Of a stretch of 64,000 bases of DNA, positions 42,687 to 50,891 are shown one piece after another. Origin of the DNA: Tubulanus polymorphus (Eukaryota; Nemertea; Palaeonemertea; Tubulaniformes; Tubulanidae); the NCBI RefSeq assembly GCF_964204645.1, contig NW_027437431.1, forward strand, positions 177,463-241,462, written 5' to 3'. Positions within the stretch are counted from its first letter, which is position 1. Each line of letters starts with the position of its first letter. The notes below the pieces were generated by a model. That model worked only from the letters and a program-made list of their open reading frames with translations, searched no databases and had not been told where the DNA came from. The position numbers were made by a program, and so were the translations under genes.

Positions 42687-43769
42687 ATGCCATCGTTGAA
42701 ACGGAGGCGAAACGGATTTACATTGCCCGGTTTACCACATTGCGGTCCATTCAACGATATATCCAGTTACAAAAGCGAAGGAATAGACGAAGTGTGCCGT
42801 ATTCACGACAAAGAGTACGGAGAACTGCAAGAGAAATACGGTAAATGGGCTCCGTACTTCCAGTACAATTCAGCGGATCAGACATTTTTGGACAGTGCTT
42901 CGGGTGTGAACGGTGTAGGTGCGAGACTAACGTCGAGTGTATTCAGAGCAAAACGGGCGTTATTTCCAACAATGGCGGAAGAACCGGCATTAAAAAGATC
43001 AAAGAGAACGGCGGAAACGGGGAGCGAAGAAGGGAACGCCCAACAAATGATGACTCACATGACGGAAAAGCCGTCACTACACTATAAGAGCGTGTTAATA
43101 CATAGAGGTTACCTAACGTTTACGAATTGGGATCCGGACCAGGCGTACGGAGCATTCGGAAGAAAAGCGAAGATTTACTGTTCGGGAATGAGAACGTTTA
43201 ACTTCGGATTAAAAGAAAGAGAAGGATGGAGAAGATTTCCAGCCAGCATGGATACCATAGGGATGTGGGATCAATTCAAAGTGACTTCGGGTAAAATAAC
43301 GTTATACCCCATAGCGAGCGAAAGCGCGGTAAGCTCTGATTCGAACGCGTTCCAAGATCCGATAGTATGGTTAAAGACGGCAGCCGATTGGGACTTGAAA
43401 GTGAAAGACTCGGCCGCCAATACTCACCAGGGATCGCCGTACGCCGATATAAATTTATTAACTCAAAAGCAAAGCTACAGGCAATACGAATTAGGTCGGG
43501 GATGCGTTAGCATGGGATTACCCATGTCGACCATAAGAACCGAAATACAAGACACGAGTGACCCGACAGACGTTACCAGATCGGTGAATATCGGGGATAA
43601 CTCGGCGTGGTTAGACGGAGCGTACCGCGATCATTGGCAATCAGCCGCGCTCATTATGCAAATGTTAGTGTACAACGATTCGATACACGCGGATTTAAAC
43701 ACGCCCCATACAGAAATTATCGTTCCAGCGGAAGTGGAGTTTACGATGATTCATAGAAACAGAGTATAA
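42687..43769 (+). CDS. Capsid-like protein with phospholipase A2 motif, copy 1
   Basis: 360 residues from the ATG at 42687. Basic K-R-R-R at 5-8, then a parvovirus-type phospholipase A2 region: H-C-G-P-F-N at 18-23 (the calcium loop, with Phe where the second Gly is usual), D-E-V-C-R-I-H-D-K-E-Y at 34-44 (His40-Asp41 catalytic pair) and A-D-Q-T-F at 63-67 (Asp64). In parvoviruses this domain helps virions leave endosomes. A second basic patch K-R-S-K-R is at 103-107. Residues about 120-360 are beta-rich and would hold the jelly-roll; the protein is short for a parvovirus VP1. An ATG at codon 96 (42972) has a better context (ACA ATG G) than the first and would give a 265-residue form lacking the lipase. 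The small gene starts one base after the stop. The fold of the second half is inference. Confidence 0.8.
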   Translation: MPSLKRRRNGFTLPGLPHCGPFNDISSYKSEGIDEVCRIHDKEYGELQEKYGKWAPYFQYNSADQTFLDSASGVNGVGARLTSSVFRAKRALFPTMAEEPALKRSKRTAETGSEEGNAQQMMTHMTEKPSLHYKSVLIHRGYLTFTNWDPDQAYGAFGRKAKIYCSGMRTFNFGLKEREGWRRFPASMDTIGMWDQFKVTSGKITLYPIASESAVSSDSNAFQDPIVWLKTAADWDLKVKDSAANTHQGSPYADINLLTQKQSYRQYELGRGCVSMGLPMSTIRTEIQDTSDPTDVTRSVNIGDNSAWLDGAYRDHWQSAALIMQMLVYNDSIHADLNTPHTEIIVPAEVEFTMIHRNRV

Positions 43770-43770
43770 T

Positions 43771-44079
43771 ATGATAATAACTTTCCTATTCTTGGCATCC
43801 GGTTTCCTACACGAGTACAAGTGGCACGTATATACTAAACGTATCATGAGTAGAACGCAACGATTCATGAAAATAAGAGACGAAGTGGCGAACGAGTGGG
43901 TCATCAAACACGACGTCAACGAAAATCGGGTACTAAGGGAACAACACATTACAGAAGTAGCGAAAAGGATATTCTACTACCGGGAAAAACAATGGGAACT
44001 AAGTCGAGAAACTGGTCGTTCACAACCGACAATCGAGCAGAAGTCTGCCTCGAAAGTCAAATCGGAACGTCAACAGTAA
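43771..44079 (+). CDS. Small protein with hydrophobic N-terminus, 102 aa, copy 1
   Basis: The ATG is one base after the capsid stop (TAATATG) with A at -3, so ribosome re-initiation or a short intron could feed it. Residues 2-13 are hydrophobic (I-I-T-F-L-F-L-A-S-G-F-L), perhaps a signal anchor or membrane-active helix. The rest is charged and predicted helical (R-D-E-V-A-N-E-W, I-T-E-V-A-K-R-I-F-Y-Y-R), with a Ser/Lys/Gln-rich tail. Its last 88 bases overlap the replication gene in another frame. I do not recognise a family. It could act as an accessory protein, or its message could continue into the replication gene by frameshifting or splicing. Confidence 0.6.
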   Translation: MIITFLFLASGFLHEYKWHVYTKRIMSRTQRFMKIRDEVANEWVIKHDVNENRVLREQHITEVAKRIFYYREKQWELSRETGRSQPTIEQKSASKVKSERQQ

Positions 44080-45395
44080 CCGTACACATAGGTCCGCAAG
44101 AAGATCCGGACGGTTACGCGCACGGAGTAATAATAACGTTAGCCAAAGGTACGCAACGACCGTTGAAACAGAGCGAAAACGCGATTAGACAACTGTTACA
44201 CTCGCTAGGCATTAGATTAGTTAACGACTACATCAAACCGACGGAAAAATTAGGCGCCTACATTCAATACATGTACAAAGAAGCCGACAAAATACCGGAA
44301 GAATTACGAGGTCACTTGGAGGTGAAAAACTCGAAAACGAACGACGACTTTTTCGGCCAAAAGATAAACGCGTTATACGCGGAATACCAACAAAGACCGG
44401 GACTAGCCGATTGGACGGCGAGAATAGTGAAGGAGTTCGGTTACAACGTACCCGAACTGAAAGTGAAAAGATCGTTTAAAAATTGGCCGGTAAGGGTAAA
44501 AGATATTACGAGAAACGCGGGTGACTTTGCGTTGAAAATGACGGACATAACAGAGCCGAAATTGACGCCGGAAATGGGAGTAGAAATTATAACGAAATGC
44601 CTGGATAACGTTCAATCGGCGATGTGGGATGGTAAACATATAAATAAACGTGACCTGCTGGTAATATTGGTGAACGCGGCGATCGAGGGAGGTACGAGTA
44701 AAATCAGAAACGCGCCTCATATAATATTTTACGGAGATGCCGGGTCTGGTAAATCGATGTTGGCTAAATTATTGTTCCCGGATTCGATTACGAGCCAAAT
44801 GCCGACGGATTCGGAAGGCGTAGGAGCGTGCGAGATGGGAGGAGGACAACGTATATTCAAAGTCGACGACGCCAGCGACGCTTTTTGGCACAACTCGGGG
44901 TTGTTGTCGATGATACTCGCGATGTACCAGTCCACCTGGGAGGCAAAAGTACATTCTAGTAAACAAAGTAACCCGCCGTGTATGACGGTAATTACGACGA
45001 ATTGTAAGAATCCGTTAGAGAAGTTCGCCTCTACAGTAGCTTTGGAAGCTGTGGAAAGGAGATTCTTGTCGGTGTATTTCAAAGGTAAAGCAGATTTGGG
45101 AAACGTAGTTTACGACATTACGCCGGGCGTATGCGAAGAAATATTAGAAATAATAGTTAACGAAATTAGACAAGGTAGATATCTGGACAACCAAGTCCAC
45201 TTGGACGACTGGGAAACGGATGATGACGTGGTGATACCGTTCGAAAAAGAAAGAAACTTCATCGAAGCGTACCACGTAGGTCACATGTCGGACGCGATGC
45301 ATCAGAATATGGAGGAAAGGTTAAAACGTAAACGTAAAGAAGAAGACGATACGAATGAAACTCTTAAGTTCGCTAAACGCGGGGAAATCCTGTAG
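43992..45395 (+). CDS. Replication protein with SF3 helicase, copy 1
   Basis: 467 residues from the ATG at 43992 (ACA ATG G); the frame is open further up to a GTG at 43896, but ATG is expected in an animal virus. The C-terminal half is a superfamily 3 helicase: Walker A G-D-A-G-S-G-K-S at 248-255 (Lys254), the acidic pair D292-D293 after F-K-V, and motif C V-I-T-T-N-C with Asn337. The N-terminal 110 residues align by pattern with the parvovirus NS1 nuclease: strands around T-V-T-V-H-I-G, then Y-A-H-G-V-I-I-T at 42-49 where an H-x-H pair is expected, and Y-I-Q-Y-M-Y-K at 90-96 where the Tyr/Lys motif would lie. The second His is Val here. The C-terminus is basic (K-R-K-R-K). The polyadenylation signal is 12 bases after the stop. 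Confidence 0.85.
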   Translation: MGTKSRNWSFTTDNRAEVCLESQIGTSTVTVHIGPQEDPDGYAHGVIITLAKGTQRPLKQSENAIRQLLHSLGIRLVNDYIKPTEKLGAYIQYMYKEADKIPEELRGHLEVKNSKTNDDFFGQKINALYAEYQQRPGLADWTARIVKEFGYNVPELKVKRSFKNWPVRVKDITRNAGDFALKMTDITEPKLTPEMGVEIITKCLDNVQSAMWDGKHINKRDLLVILVNAAIEGGTSKIRNAPHIIFYGDAGSGKSMLAKLLFPDSITSQMPTDSEGVGACEMGGGQRIFKVDDASDAFWHNSGLLSMILAMYQSTWEAKVHSSKQSNPPCMTVITTNCKNPLEKFASTVALEAVERRFLSVYFKGKADLGNVVYDITPGVCEEILEIIVNEIRQGRYLDNQVHLDDWETDDDVVIPFEKERNFIEAYHVGHMSDAMHQNMEERLKRKRKEEDDTNETLKFAKRGEIL

Positions 45396-45406
45396 TTGGC
45401 AATGTA

Positions 45407-45412
45407 AATAAA
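45407..45412 (+). terminator. Polyadenylation signal AATAAA
   Basis: AATAAA lies 12 bases after the replication gene's stop and would end transcripts of all three genes. Confidence 0.6.
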
Positions 45413-45452
45413 TCTATAAATAGAATTCTATAAATTTCTCAATTCGTTACTA

Positions 45453-45484
45453 CCAGTGGACCCGCAGACCCGCGGACCCACTGG
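45453..45484 (+). repeat. 32-base hairpin
   Basis: CCAGTGG and CCACTGG pair at the base, and CCGC with GCGG inside, with an AC/AC mismatch between them. Confidence 0.7.
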
Positions 45485-45566
45485 CTGTTCGTTTTTCATG
45501 GTCTACCCCCCCTTATATATATAATAAGGAAAGAGAAGGAGGGTCCGCGGGTCCGCGGGTCTGCGG
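45462..45566 (+). repeat. 18-bp inverted repeat around a TATA-like palindrome
   Basis: CCGCAGACCCGCGGACCC at 45462-45479 pairs exactly with 45549-45566. Three tandem GGGTCCGC-like repeats make up the right arm. The loop contains CCTTATATATATAATAAGG (45511-45529), a near-palindrome with a TATA core. Confidence 0.75.
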
Positions 45567-45650
45567 TATTCTCTAAACCGAGAATCGAAAAGTTAATGAA
45601 ACTAGGTCGGAAAGATAACAAATTATTATTCAATATATCCTAAAGCTTCT

Positions 45651-45700
45651 ACGAGGTTGGTCACGCGCTCGCTACGCTCGCCAGCGTGACACAACCTCGT
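45651..45700 (+). repeat. 50-base long-stem hairpin with a GCTCGC-rich apex
   Basis: ACGAGGTTG plus GTCACGC on the left pairs with GCGTGAC plus CAACCTCGT on the right: 16 pairs with one bulged A at 45691. The apex reads GCTCGCTACGCTCGCCA. Confidence 0.75.
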
Positions 45701-45752
45701 GGACGCTCCAAAGATAATGAGTATGTGCTTGATAATGAGTGAATTAATTGGG

Positions 45753-45796
45753 AACCCTATAGCGGGTAAAAGGTAAGAAGTAGAAATTATAGGGTT
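45753..45796 (+). repeat. 9-bp inverted repeat near the unit boundary
   Basis: AACCCTATA at 45753-45761 pairs with 45788-45796 around 26 bases. Confidence 0.6.
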
Positions 45797-46092
45797 AGGG
45801 GTTATCATTATACTCGGATGCCCACAGCCCGTGGTGGTCTGTGACAGTGGAGGTTAGTTAAAGTTCGAGGCGTGTGACTAGTCGGGGGGAATAACATAGG
45901 CGGCTACGCCGCGATAGTTAGTCGGCAAGGTCGGCTGCGCCTCCGGCGGTACAGATTACATCTGAGTGTATTAGTCTACCAACGGAAGCCCAAACCCTAA
46001 ATAATATTAGTCGGAAAAATCTGAGTTAGAGGGTCGCAACCGGTTCAAACAATTTAACATCTCATACAGGTGACTCGTACTTTTAGTATCAA

Positions 46093-47175
46093 ATGCCATC
46101 GTTGAAACGGAGGCGAAACGGATTTACATTGCCCGGTTTACCACATTGCGGTCCATTCAACGATATATCCAGTTACAAAAGCGAAGGAATAGACGAAGTG
46201 TGCCGTATTCACGACAAAGAGTACGGAGAACTGCAAGAGAAATACGGTAAATGGGCTCCGTACTTCCAGTACAATTCAGCGGATCAGACATTTTTGGACA
46301 GTGCTTCGGGTGTGAACGGTGTAGGTGCGAGACTAACGTCGAGTGTATTCAGAGCAAAACGGGCGTTATTTCCAACAATGGCGGAAGAACCGGCATTAAA
46401 AAGATCAAAGAGAACGGCGGAAACGGGGAGCGAAGAAGGGAACGCCCAACAAATGATGACTCACATGACGGAAAAGCCGTCACTACACTATAAGAGCGTG
46501 TTAATACATAGAGGTTACCTAACGTTTACGAATTGGGATCCGGACCAGGCGTACGGAGCATTCGGAAGAAAAGCGAAGATTTACTGTTCGGGAATGAGAA
46601 CGTTTAACTTCGGATTAAAAGAAAGAGAAGGATGGAGAAGATTTCCAGCCAGCATGGATACCATAGGGATGTGGGATCAATTCAAAGTGACTTCGGGTAA
46701 AATAACGTTATACCCCATAGCGAGCGAAAGCGCGGTAAGCTCTGATTCGAACGCGTTCCAAGATCCGATAGTATGGTTAAAGACGGCAGCCGATTGGGAC
46801 TTGAAAGTGAAAGACTCGGCCGCCAATACTCACCAGGGATCGCCGTACGCCGATATAAATTTATTAACTCAAAAGCAAAGCTACAGGCAATACGAATTAG
46901 GTCGGGGATGCGTTAGCATGGGATTACCCATGTCGACCATAAGAACCGAAATACAAGACACGAGTGACCCGACAGACGTTACCAGATCGGTGAATATCGG
47001 GGATAACTCGGCGTGGTTAGACGGAGCGTACCGCGATCATTGGCAATCAGCCGCGCTCATTATGCAAATGTTAGTGTACAACGATTCGATACACGCGGAT
47101 TTAAACACGCCCCATACAGAAATTATCGTTCCAGCGGAAGTGGAGTTTACGATGATTCATAGAAACAGAGTATAA
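46093..47175 (+). CDS. Capsid-like protein, copy 2
   Basis: Residue-for-residue identical to copy 1. Confidence 0.8.
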   Translation: MPSLKRRRNGFTLPGLPHCGPFNDISSYKSEGIDEVCRIHDKEYGELQEKYGKWAPYFQYNSADQTFLDSASGVNGVGARLTSSVFRAKRALFPTMAEEPALKRSKRTAETGSEEGNAQQMMTHMTEKPSLHYKSVLIHRGYLTFTNWDPDQAYGAFGRKAKIYCSGMRTFNFGLKEREGWRRFPASMDTIGMWDQFKVTSGKITLYPIASESAVSSDSNAFQDPIVWLKTAADWDLKVKDSAANTHQGSPYADINLLTQKQSYRQYELGRGCVSMGLPMSTIRTEIQDTSDPTDVTRSVNIGDNSAWLDGAYRDHWQSAALIMQMLVYNDSIHADLNTPHTEIIVPAEVEFTMIHRNRV

Positions 47176-47176
47176 T

Positions 47177-47485
47177 ATGATAATAACTTTCCTATTCTTG
47201 GCATCCGGTTTCCTACACGAGTACAAGTGGCACGTATATACTAAACGTATCATGAGTAGAACGCAACGATTCATGAAAATAAGAGACGAAGTGGCGAACG
47301 AGTGGGTCATCAAACACGACGTCAACGAAAATCGGGTACTAAGGGAACAACACATTACAGAAGTAGCGAAAAGGATATTCTACTACCGGGAAAAACAATG
47401 GGAACTAAGTCGAGAAACTGGTCGTTCACAACCGACAATCGAGCAGAAGTCTGCCTCGAAAGTCAAATCGGAACGTCAACAGTAA
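47177..47485 (+). CDS. Small hydrophobic-start protein, copy 2
   Basis: Identical to copy 1. Confidence 0.6.
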   Translation: MIITFLFLASGFLHEYKWHVYTKRIMSRTQRFMKIRDEVANEWVIKHDVNENRVLREQHITEVAKRIFYYREKQWELSRETGRSQPTIEQKSASKVKSERQQ

Positions 47486-48801
47486 CCGTACACATAGGTC
47501 CGCAAGAAGATCCGGACGGTTACGCGCACGGAGTAATAATAACGTTAGCCAAAGGTACGCAACGACCGTTGAAACAGAGCGAAAACGCGATTAGACAACT
47601 GTTACACTCGCTAGGCATTAGATTAGTTAACGACTACATCAAACCGACGGAAAAATTAGGCGCCTACATTCAATACATGTACAAAGAAGCCGACAAAATA
47701 CCGGAAGAATTACGAGGTCACTTGGAGGTGAAAAACTCGAAAACGAACGACGACTTTTTCGGCCAAAAGATAAACGCGTTATACGCGGAATACCAACAAA
47801 GACCGGGACTAGCCGATTGGACGGCGAGAATAGTGAAGGAGTTCGGTTACAACGTACCCGAACTGAAAGTGAAAAGATCGTTTAAAAATTGGCCGGTAAG
47901 GGTAAAAGATATTACGAGAAACGCGGGTGACTTTGCGTTGAAAATGACGGACATAACAGAGCCGAAATTGACGCCGGAAATGGGAGTAGAAATTATAACG
48001 AAATGCCTGGATAACGTTCAATCGGCGATGTGGGATGGTAAACATATAAATAAACGTGACCTGCTGGTAATATTGGTGAACGCGGCGATCGAGGGAGGTA
48101 CGAGTAAAATCAGAAACGCGCCTCATATAATATTTTACGGAGATGCCGGGTCTGGTAAATCGATGTTGGCTAAATTATTGTTCCCGGATTCGATTACGAG
48201 CCAAATGCCGACGGATTCGGAAGGCGTAGGAGCGTGCGAGATGGGAGGAGGACAACGTATATTCAAAGTCGACGACGCCAGCGACGCTTTTTGGCACAAC
48301 TCGGGGTTGTTGTCGATGATACTCGCGATGTACCAGTCCACCTGGGAGGCAAAAGTACATTCTAGTAAACAAAGTAACCCGCCGTGTATGACGGTAATTA
48401 CGACGAATTGTAAGAATCCGTTAGAGAAGTTCGCCTCTACAGTAGCTTTGGAAGCTGTGGAAAGGAGATTCTTGTCGGTGTATTTCAAAGGTAAAGCAGA
48501 TTTGGGAAACGTAGTTTACGACATTACGCCGGGCGTATGCGAAGAAATATTAGAAATAATAGTTAACGAAATTAGACAAGGTAGATATCTGGACAACCAA
48601 GTCCACTTGGACGACTGGGAAACGGATGATGACGTGGTGATACCGTTCGAAAAAGAAAGAAACTTCATCGAAGCGTACCACGTAGGTCACATGTCGGACG
48701 CGATGCATCAGAATATGGAGGAAAGGTTAAAACGTAAACGTAAAGAAGAAGACGATACGAATGAAACTCTTAAGTTCGCTAAACGCGGGGAAATCCTGTA
48801 G
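47398..48801 (+). CDS. SF3 helicase replication protein, copy 2
   Basis: Identical to copy 1. Confidence 0.85.
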   Translation: MGTKSRNWSFTTDNRAEVCLESQIGTSTVTVHIGPQEDPDGYAHGVIITLAKGTQRPLKQSENAIRQLLHSLGIRLVNDYIKPTEKLGAYIQYMYKEADKIPEELRGHLEVKNSKTNDDFFGQKINALYAEYQQRPGLADWTARIVKEFGYNVPELKVKRSFKNWPVRVKDITRNAGDFALKMTDITEPKLTPEMGVEIITKCLDNVQSAMWDGKHINKRDLLVILVNAAIEGGTSKIRNAPHIIFYGDAGSGKSMLAKLLFPDSITSQMPTDSEGVGACEMGGGQRIFKVDDASDAFWHNSGLLSMILAMYQSTWEAKVHSSKQSNPPCMTVITTNCKNPLEKFASTVALEAVERRFLSVYFKGKADLGNVVYDITPGVCEEILEIIVNEIRQGRYLDNQVHLDDWETDDDVVIPFEKERNFIEAYHVGHMSDAMHQNMEERLKRKRKEEDDTNETLKFAKRGEIL

Positions 48802-49498
48802 TTGGCAATGTAAATAAATCTATAAATAGAATTCTATAAATTTCTCAATTCGTTACTACCAGTGGACCCGCAGACCCGCGGACCCACTGGCTGTTCGTTT
48901 TTCATGGTCTACCCCCCCTTATATATATAATAAGGAAAGAGAAGGAGGGTCCGCGGGTCCGCGGGTCTGCGGTATTCTCTAAACCGAGAATCGAAAAGTT
49001 AATGAAACTAGGTCGGAAAGATAACAAATTATTATTCAATATATCCTAAAGCTTCTACGAGGTTGGTCACGCGCTCGCTACGCTCGCCAGCGTGACACAA
49101 CCTCGTGGACGCTCCAAAGATAATGAGTATGTGCTTGATAATGAGTGAATTAATTGGGAACCCTATAGCGGGTAAAAGGTAAGAAGTAGAAATTATAGGG
49201 TTAGGGGTTATCATTATACTCGGATGCCCACAGCCCGTGGTGGTCTGTGACAGTGGAGGTTAGTTAAAGTTCGAGGCGTGTGACTAGTCGGGGGGAATAA
49301 CATAGGCGGCTACGCCGCGATAGTTAGTCGGCAAGGTCGGCTGCGCCTCCGGCGGTACAGATTACATCTGAGTGTATTAGTCTACCAACGGAAGCCCAAA
49401 CCCTAAATAATATTAGTCGGAAAAATCTGAGTTAGAGGGTCGCAACCGGTTCAAACAATTTAACATCTCATACAGGTGACTCGTACTTTTAGTATCAA
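48802..49498 (+). promoter_or_regulatory. Non-coding region, units 2/3
   Basis: Same length and elements as 45396-46092; all hairpins are shifted by 3,406. The unit boundary is at 49229. Confidence 0.65.
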
Positions 49499-50581
49499 AT
49501 GCCATCGTTGAAACGGAGGCGAAACGGATTTACATTGCCCGGTTTACCACATTGCGGTCCATTCAACGATATATCCAGTTACAAAAGCGAAGGAATAGAC
49601 GAAGTGTGCCGTATTCACGACAAAGAGTACGGAGAACTGCAAGAGAAATACGGTAAATGGGCTCCGTACTTCCAGTACAATTCAGCGGATCAGACATTTT
49701 TGGACAGTGCTTCGGGTGTGAACGGTGTAGGTGCGAGACTAACGTCGAGTGTATTCAGAGCAAAACGGGCGTTATTTCCAACAATGGCGGAAGAACCGGC
49801 ATTAAAAAGATCAAAGAGAACGGCGGAAACGGGGAGCGAAGAAGGGAACGCCCAACAAATGATGACTCACATGACGGAAAAGCCGTCACTACACTATAAG
49901 AGCGTGTTAATACATAGAGGTTACCTAACGTTTACGAATTGGGATCCGGACCAGGCGTACGGAGCATTCGGAAGAAAAGCGAAGATTTACTGTTCGGGAA
50001 TGAGAACGTTTAACTTCGGATTAAAAGAAAGAGAAGGATGGAGAAGATTTCCAGCCAGCATGGATACCATAGGGATGTGGGATCAATTCAAAGTGACTTC
50101 GGGTAAAATAACGTTATACCCCATAGCGAGCGAAAGCGCGGTAAGCTCTGATTCGAACGCGTTCCAAGATCCGATAGTATGGTTAAAGACGGCAGCCGAT
50201 TGGGACTTGAAAGTGAAAGACTCGGCCGCCAATACTCACCAGGGATCGCCGTACGCCGATATAAATTTATTAACTCAAAAGCAAAGCTACAGGCAATACG
50301 AATTAGGTCGGGGATGCGTTAGCATGGGATTACCCATGTCGACCATAAGAACCGAAATACAAGACACGAGTGACCCGACAGACGTTACCAGATCGGTGAA
50401 TATCGGGGATAACTCGGCGTGGTTAGACGGAGCGTACCGCGATCATTGGCAATCAGCCGCGCTCATTATGCAAATGTTAGTGTACAACGATTCGATACAC
50501 GCGGATTTAAACACGCCCCATACAGAAATTATCGTTCCAGCGGAAGTGGAGTTTACGATGATTCATAGAAACAGAGTATAA
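49499..50581 (+). CDS. Capsid-like protein, copy 3
   Basis: Identical to copy 1. Confidence 0.8.
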   Translation: MPSLKRRRNGFTLPGLPHCGPFNDISSYKSEGIDEVCRIHDKEYGELQEKYGKWAPYFQYNSADQTFLDSASGVNGVGARLTSSVFRAKRALFPTMAEEPALKRSKRTAETGSEEGNAQQMMTHMTEKPSLHYKSVLIHRGYLTFTNWDPDQAYGAFGRKAKIYCSGMRTFNFGLKEREGWRRFPASMDTIGMWDQFKVTSGKITLYPIASESAVSSDSNAFQDPIVWLKTAADWDLKVKDSAANTHQGSPYADINLLTQKQSYRQYELGRGCVSMGLPMSTIRTEIQDTSDPTDVTRSVNIGDNSAWLDGAYRDHWQSAALIMQMLVYNDSIHADLNTPHTEIIVPAEVEFTMIHRNRV

Positions 50582-50582
50582 T

Positions 50583-50891
50583 ATGATAATAACTTTCCTA
50601 TTCTTGGCATCCGGTTTCCTACACGAGTACAAGTGGCACGTATATACTAAACGTATCATGAGTAGAACGCAACGATTCATGAAAATAAGAGACGAAGTGG
50701 CGAACGAGTGGGTCATCAAACACGACGTCAACGAAAATCGGGTACTAAGGGAACAACACATTACAGAAGTAGCGAAAAGGATATTCTACTACCGGGAAAA
50801 ACAATGGGAACTAAGTCGAGAAACTGGTCGTTCACAACCGACAATCGAGCAGAAGTCTGCCTCGAAAGTCAAATCGGAACGTCAACAGTAA
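50583..50891 (+). CDS. Small hydrophobic-start protein, copy 3
   Basis: Identical to copy 1. Confidence 0.6.
   Translation: MIITFLFLASGFLHEYKWHVYTKRIMSRTQRFMKIRDEVANEWVIKHDVNENRVLREQHITEVAKRIFYYREKQWELSRETGRSQPTIEQKSASKVKSERQQ

Larger units (their letters stand above)
45396..46092 (+). promoter_or_regulatory. Non-coding region between replication and capsid genes (units 1/2)
   Basis: 697 bases with a polyadenylation signal, at least four inverted repeats, an AT-rich palindrome and the unit boundary at 45823. It probably contains the replication origin and the promoter for the capsid-first transcript. It is the only region of the unit large enough to hold the termini of a linear parent genome. 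Confidence 0.65.

Noticed and set aside
42845-43087. 80-codon plus-strand frame inside the capsid gene
   Set aside because: It overlaps the PLA2 region in another frame with a weak start and no recognisable feature.
43896-43991. Upstream 32-codon extension of the replication protein from a GTG
   Set aside because: GTG starts are not expected here, the extension is unlike the rest of the domain, and the ATG at 43992 has a strong context.
44403-45082. Minus-strand open frames of 105 and 117 codons, repeated in every unit
   Set aside because: They lie wholly opposite the helicase gene, lack recognisable domains and repeat only because the unit repeats.
45626-45808. 60-codon minus-strand frame in the non-coding region
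   Set aside because: It runs through the hairpins and unit-boundary region with no domain; its composition follows the inverted repeats.
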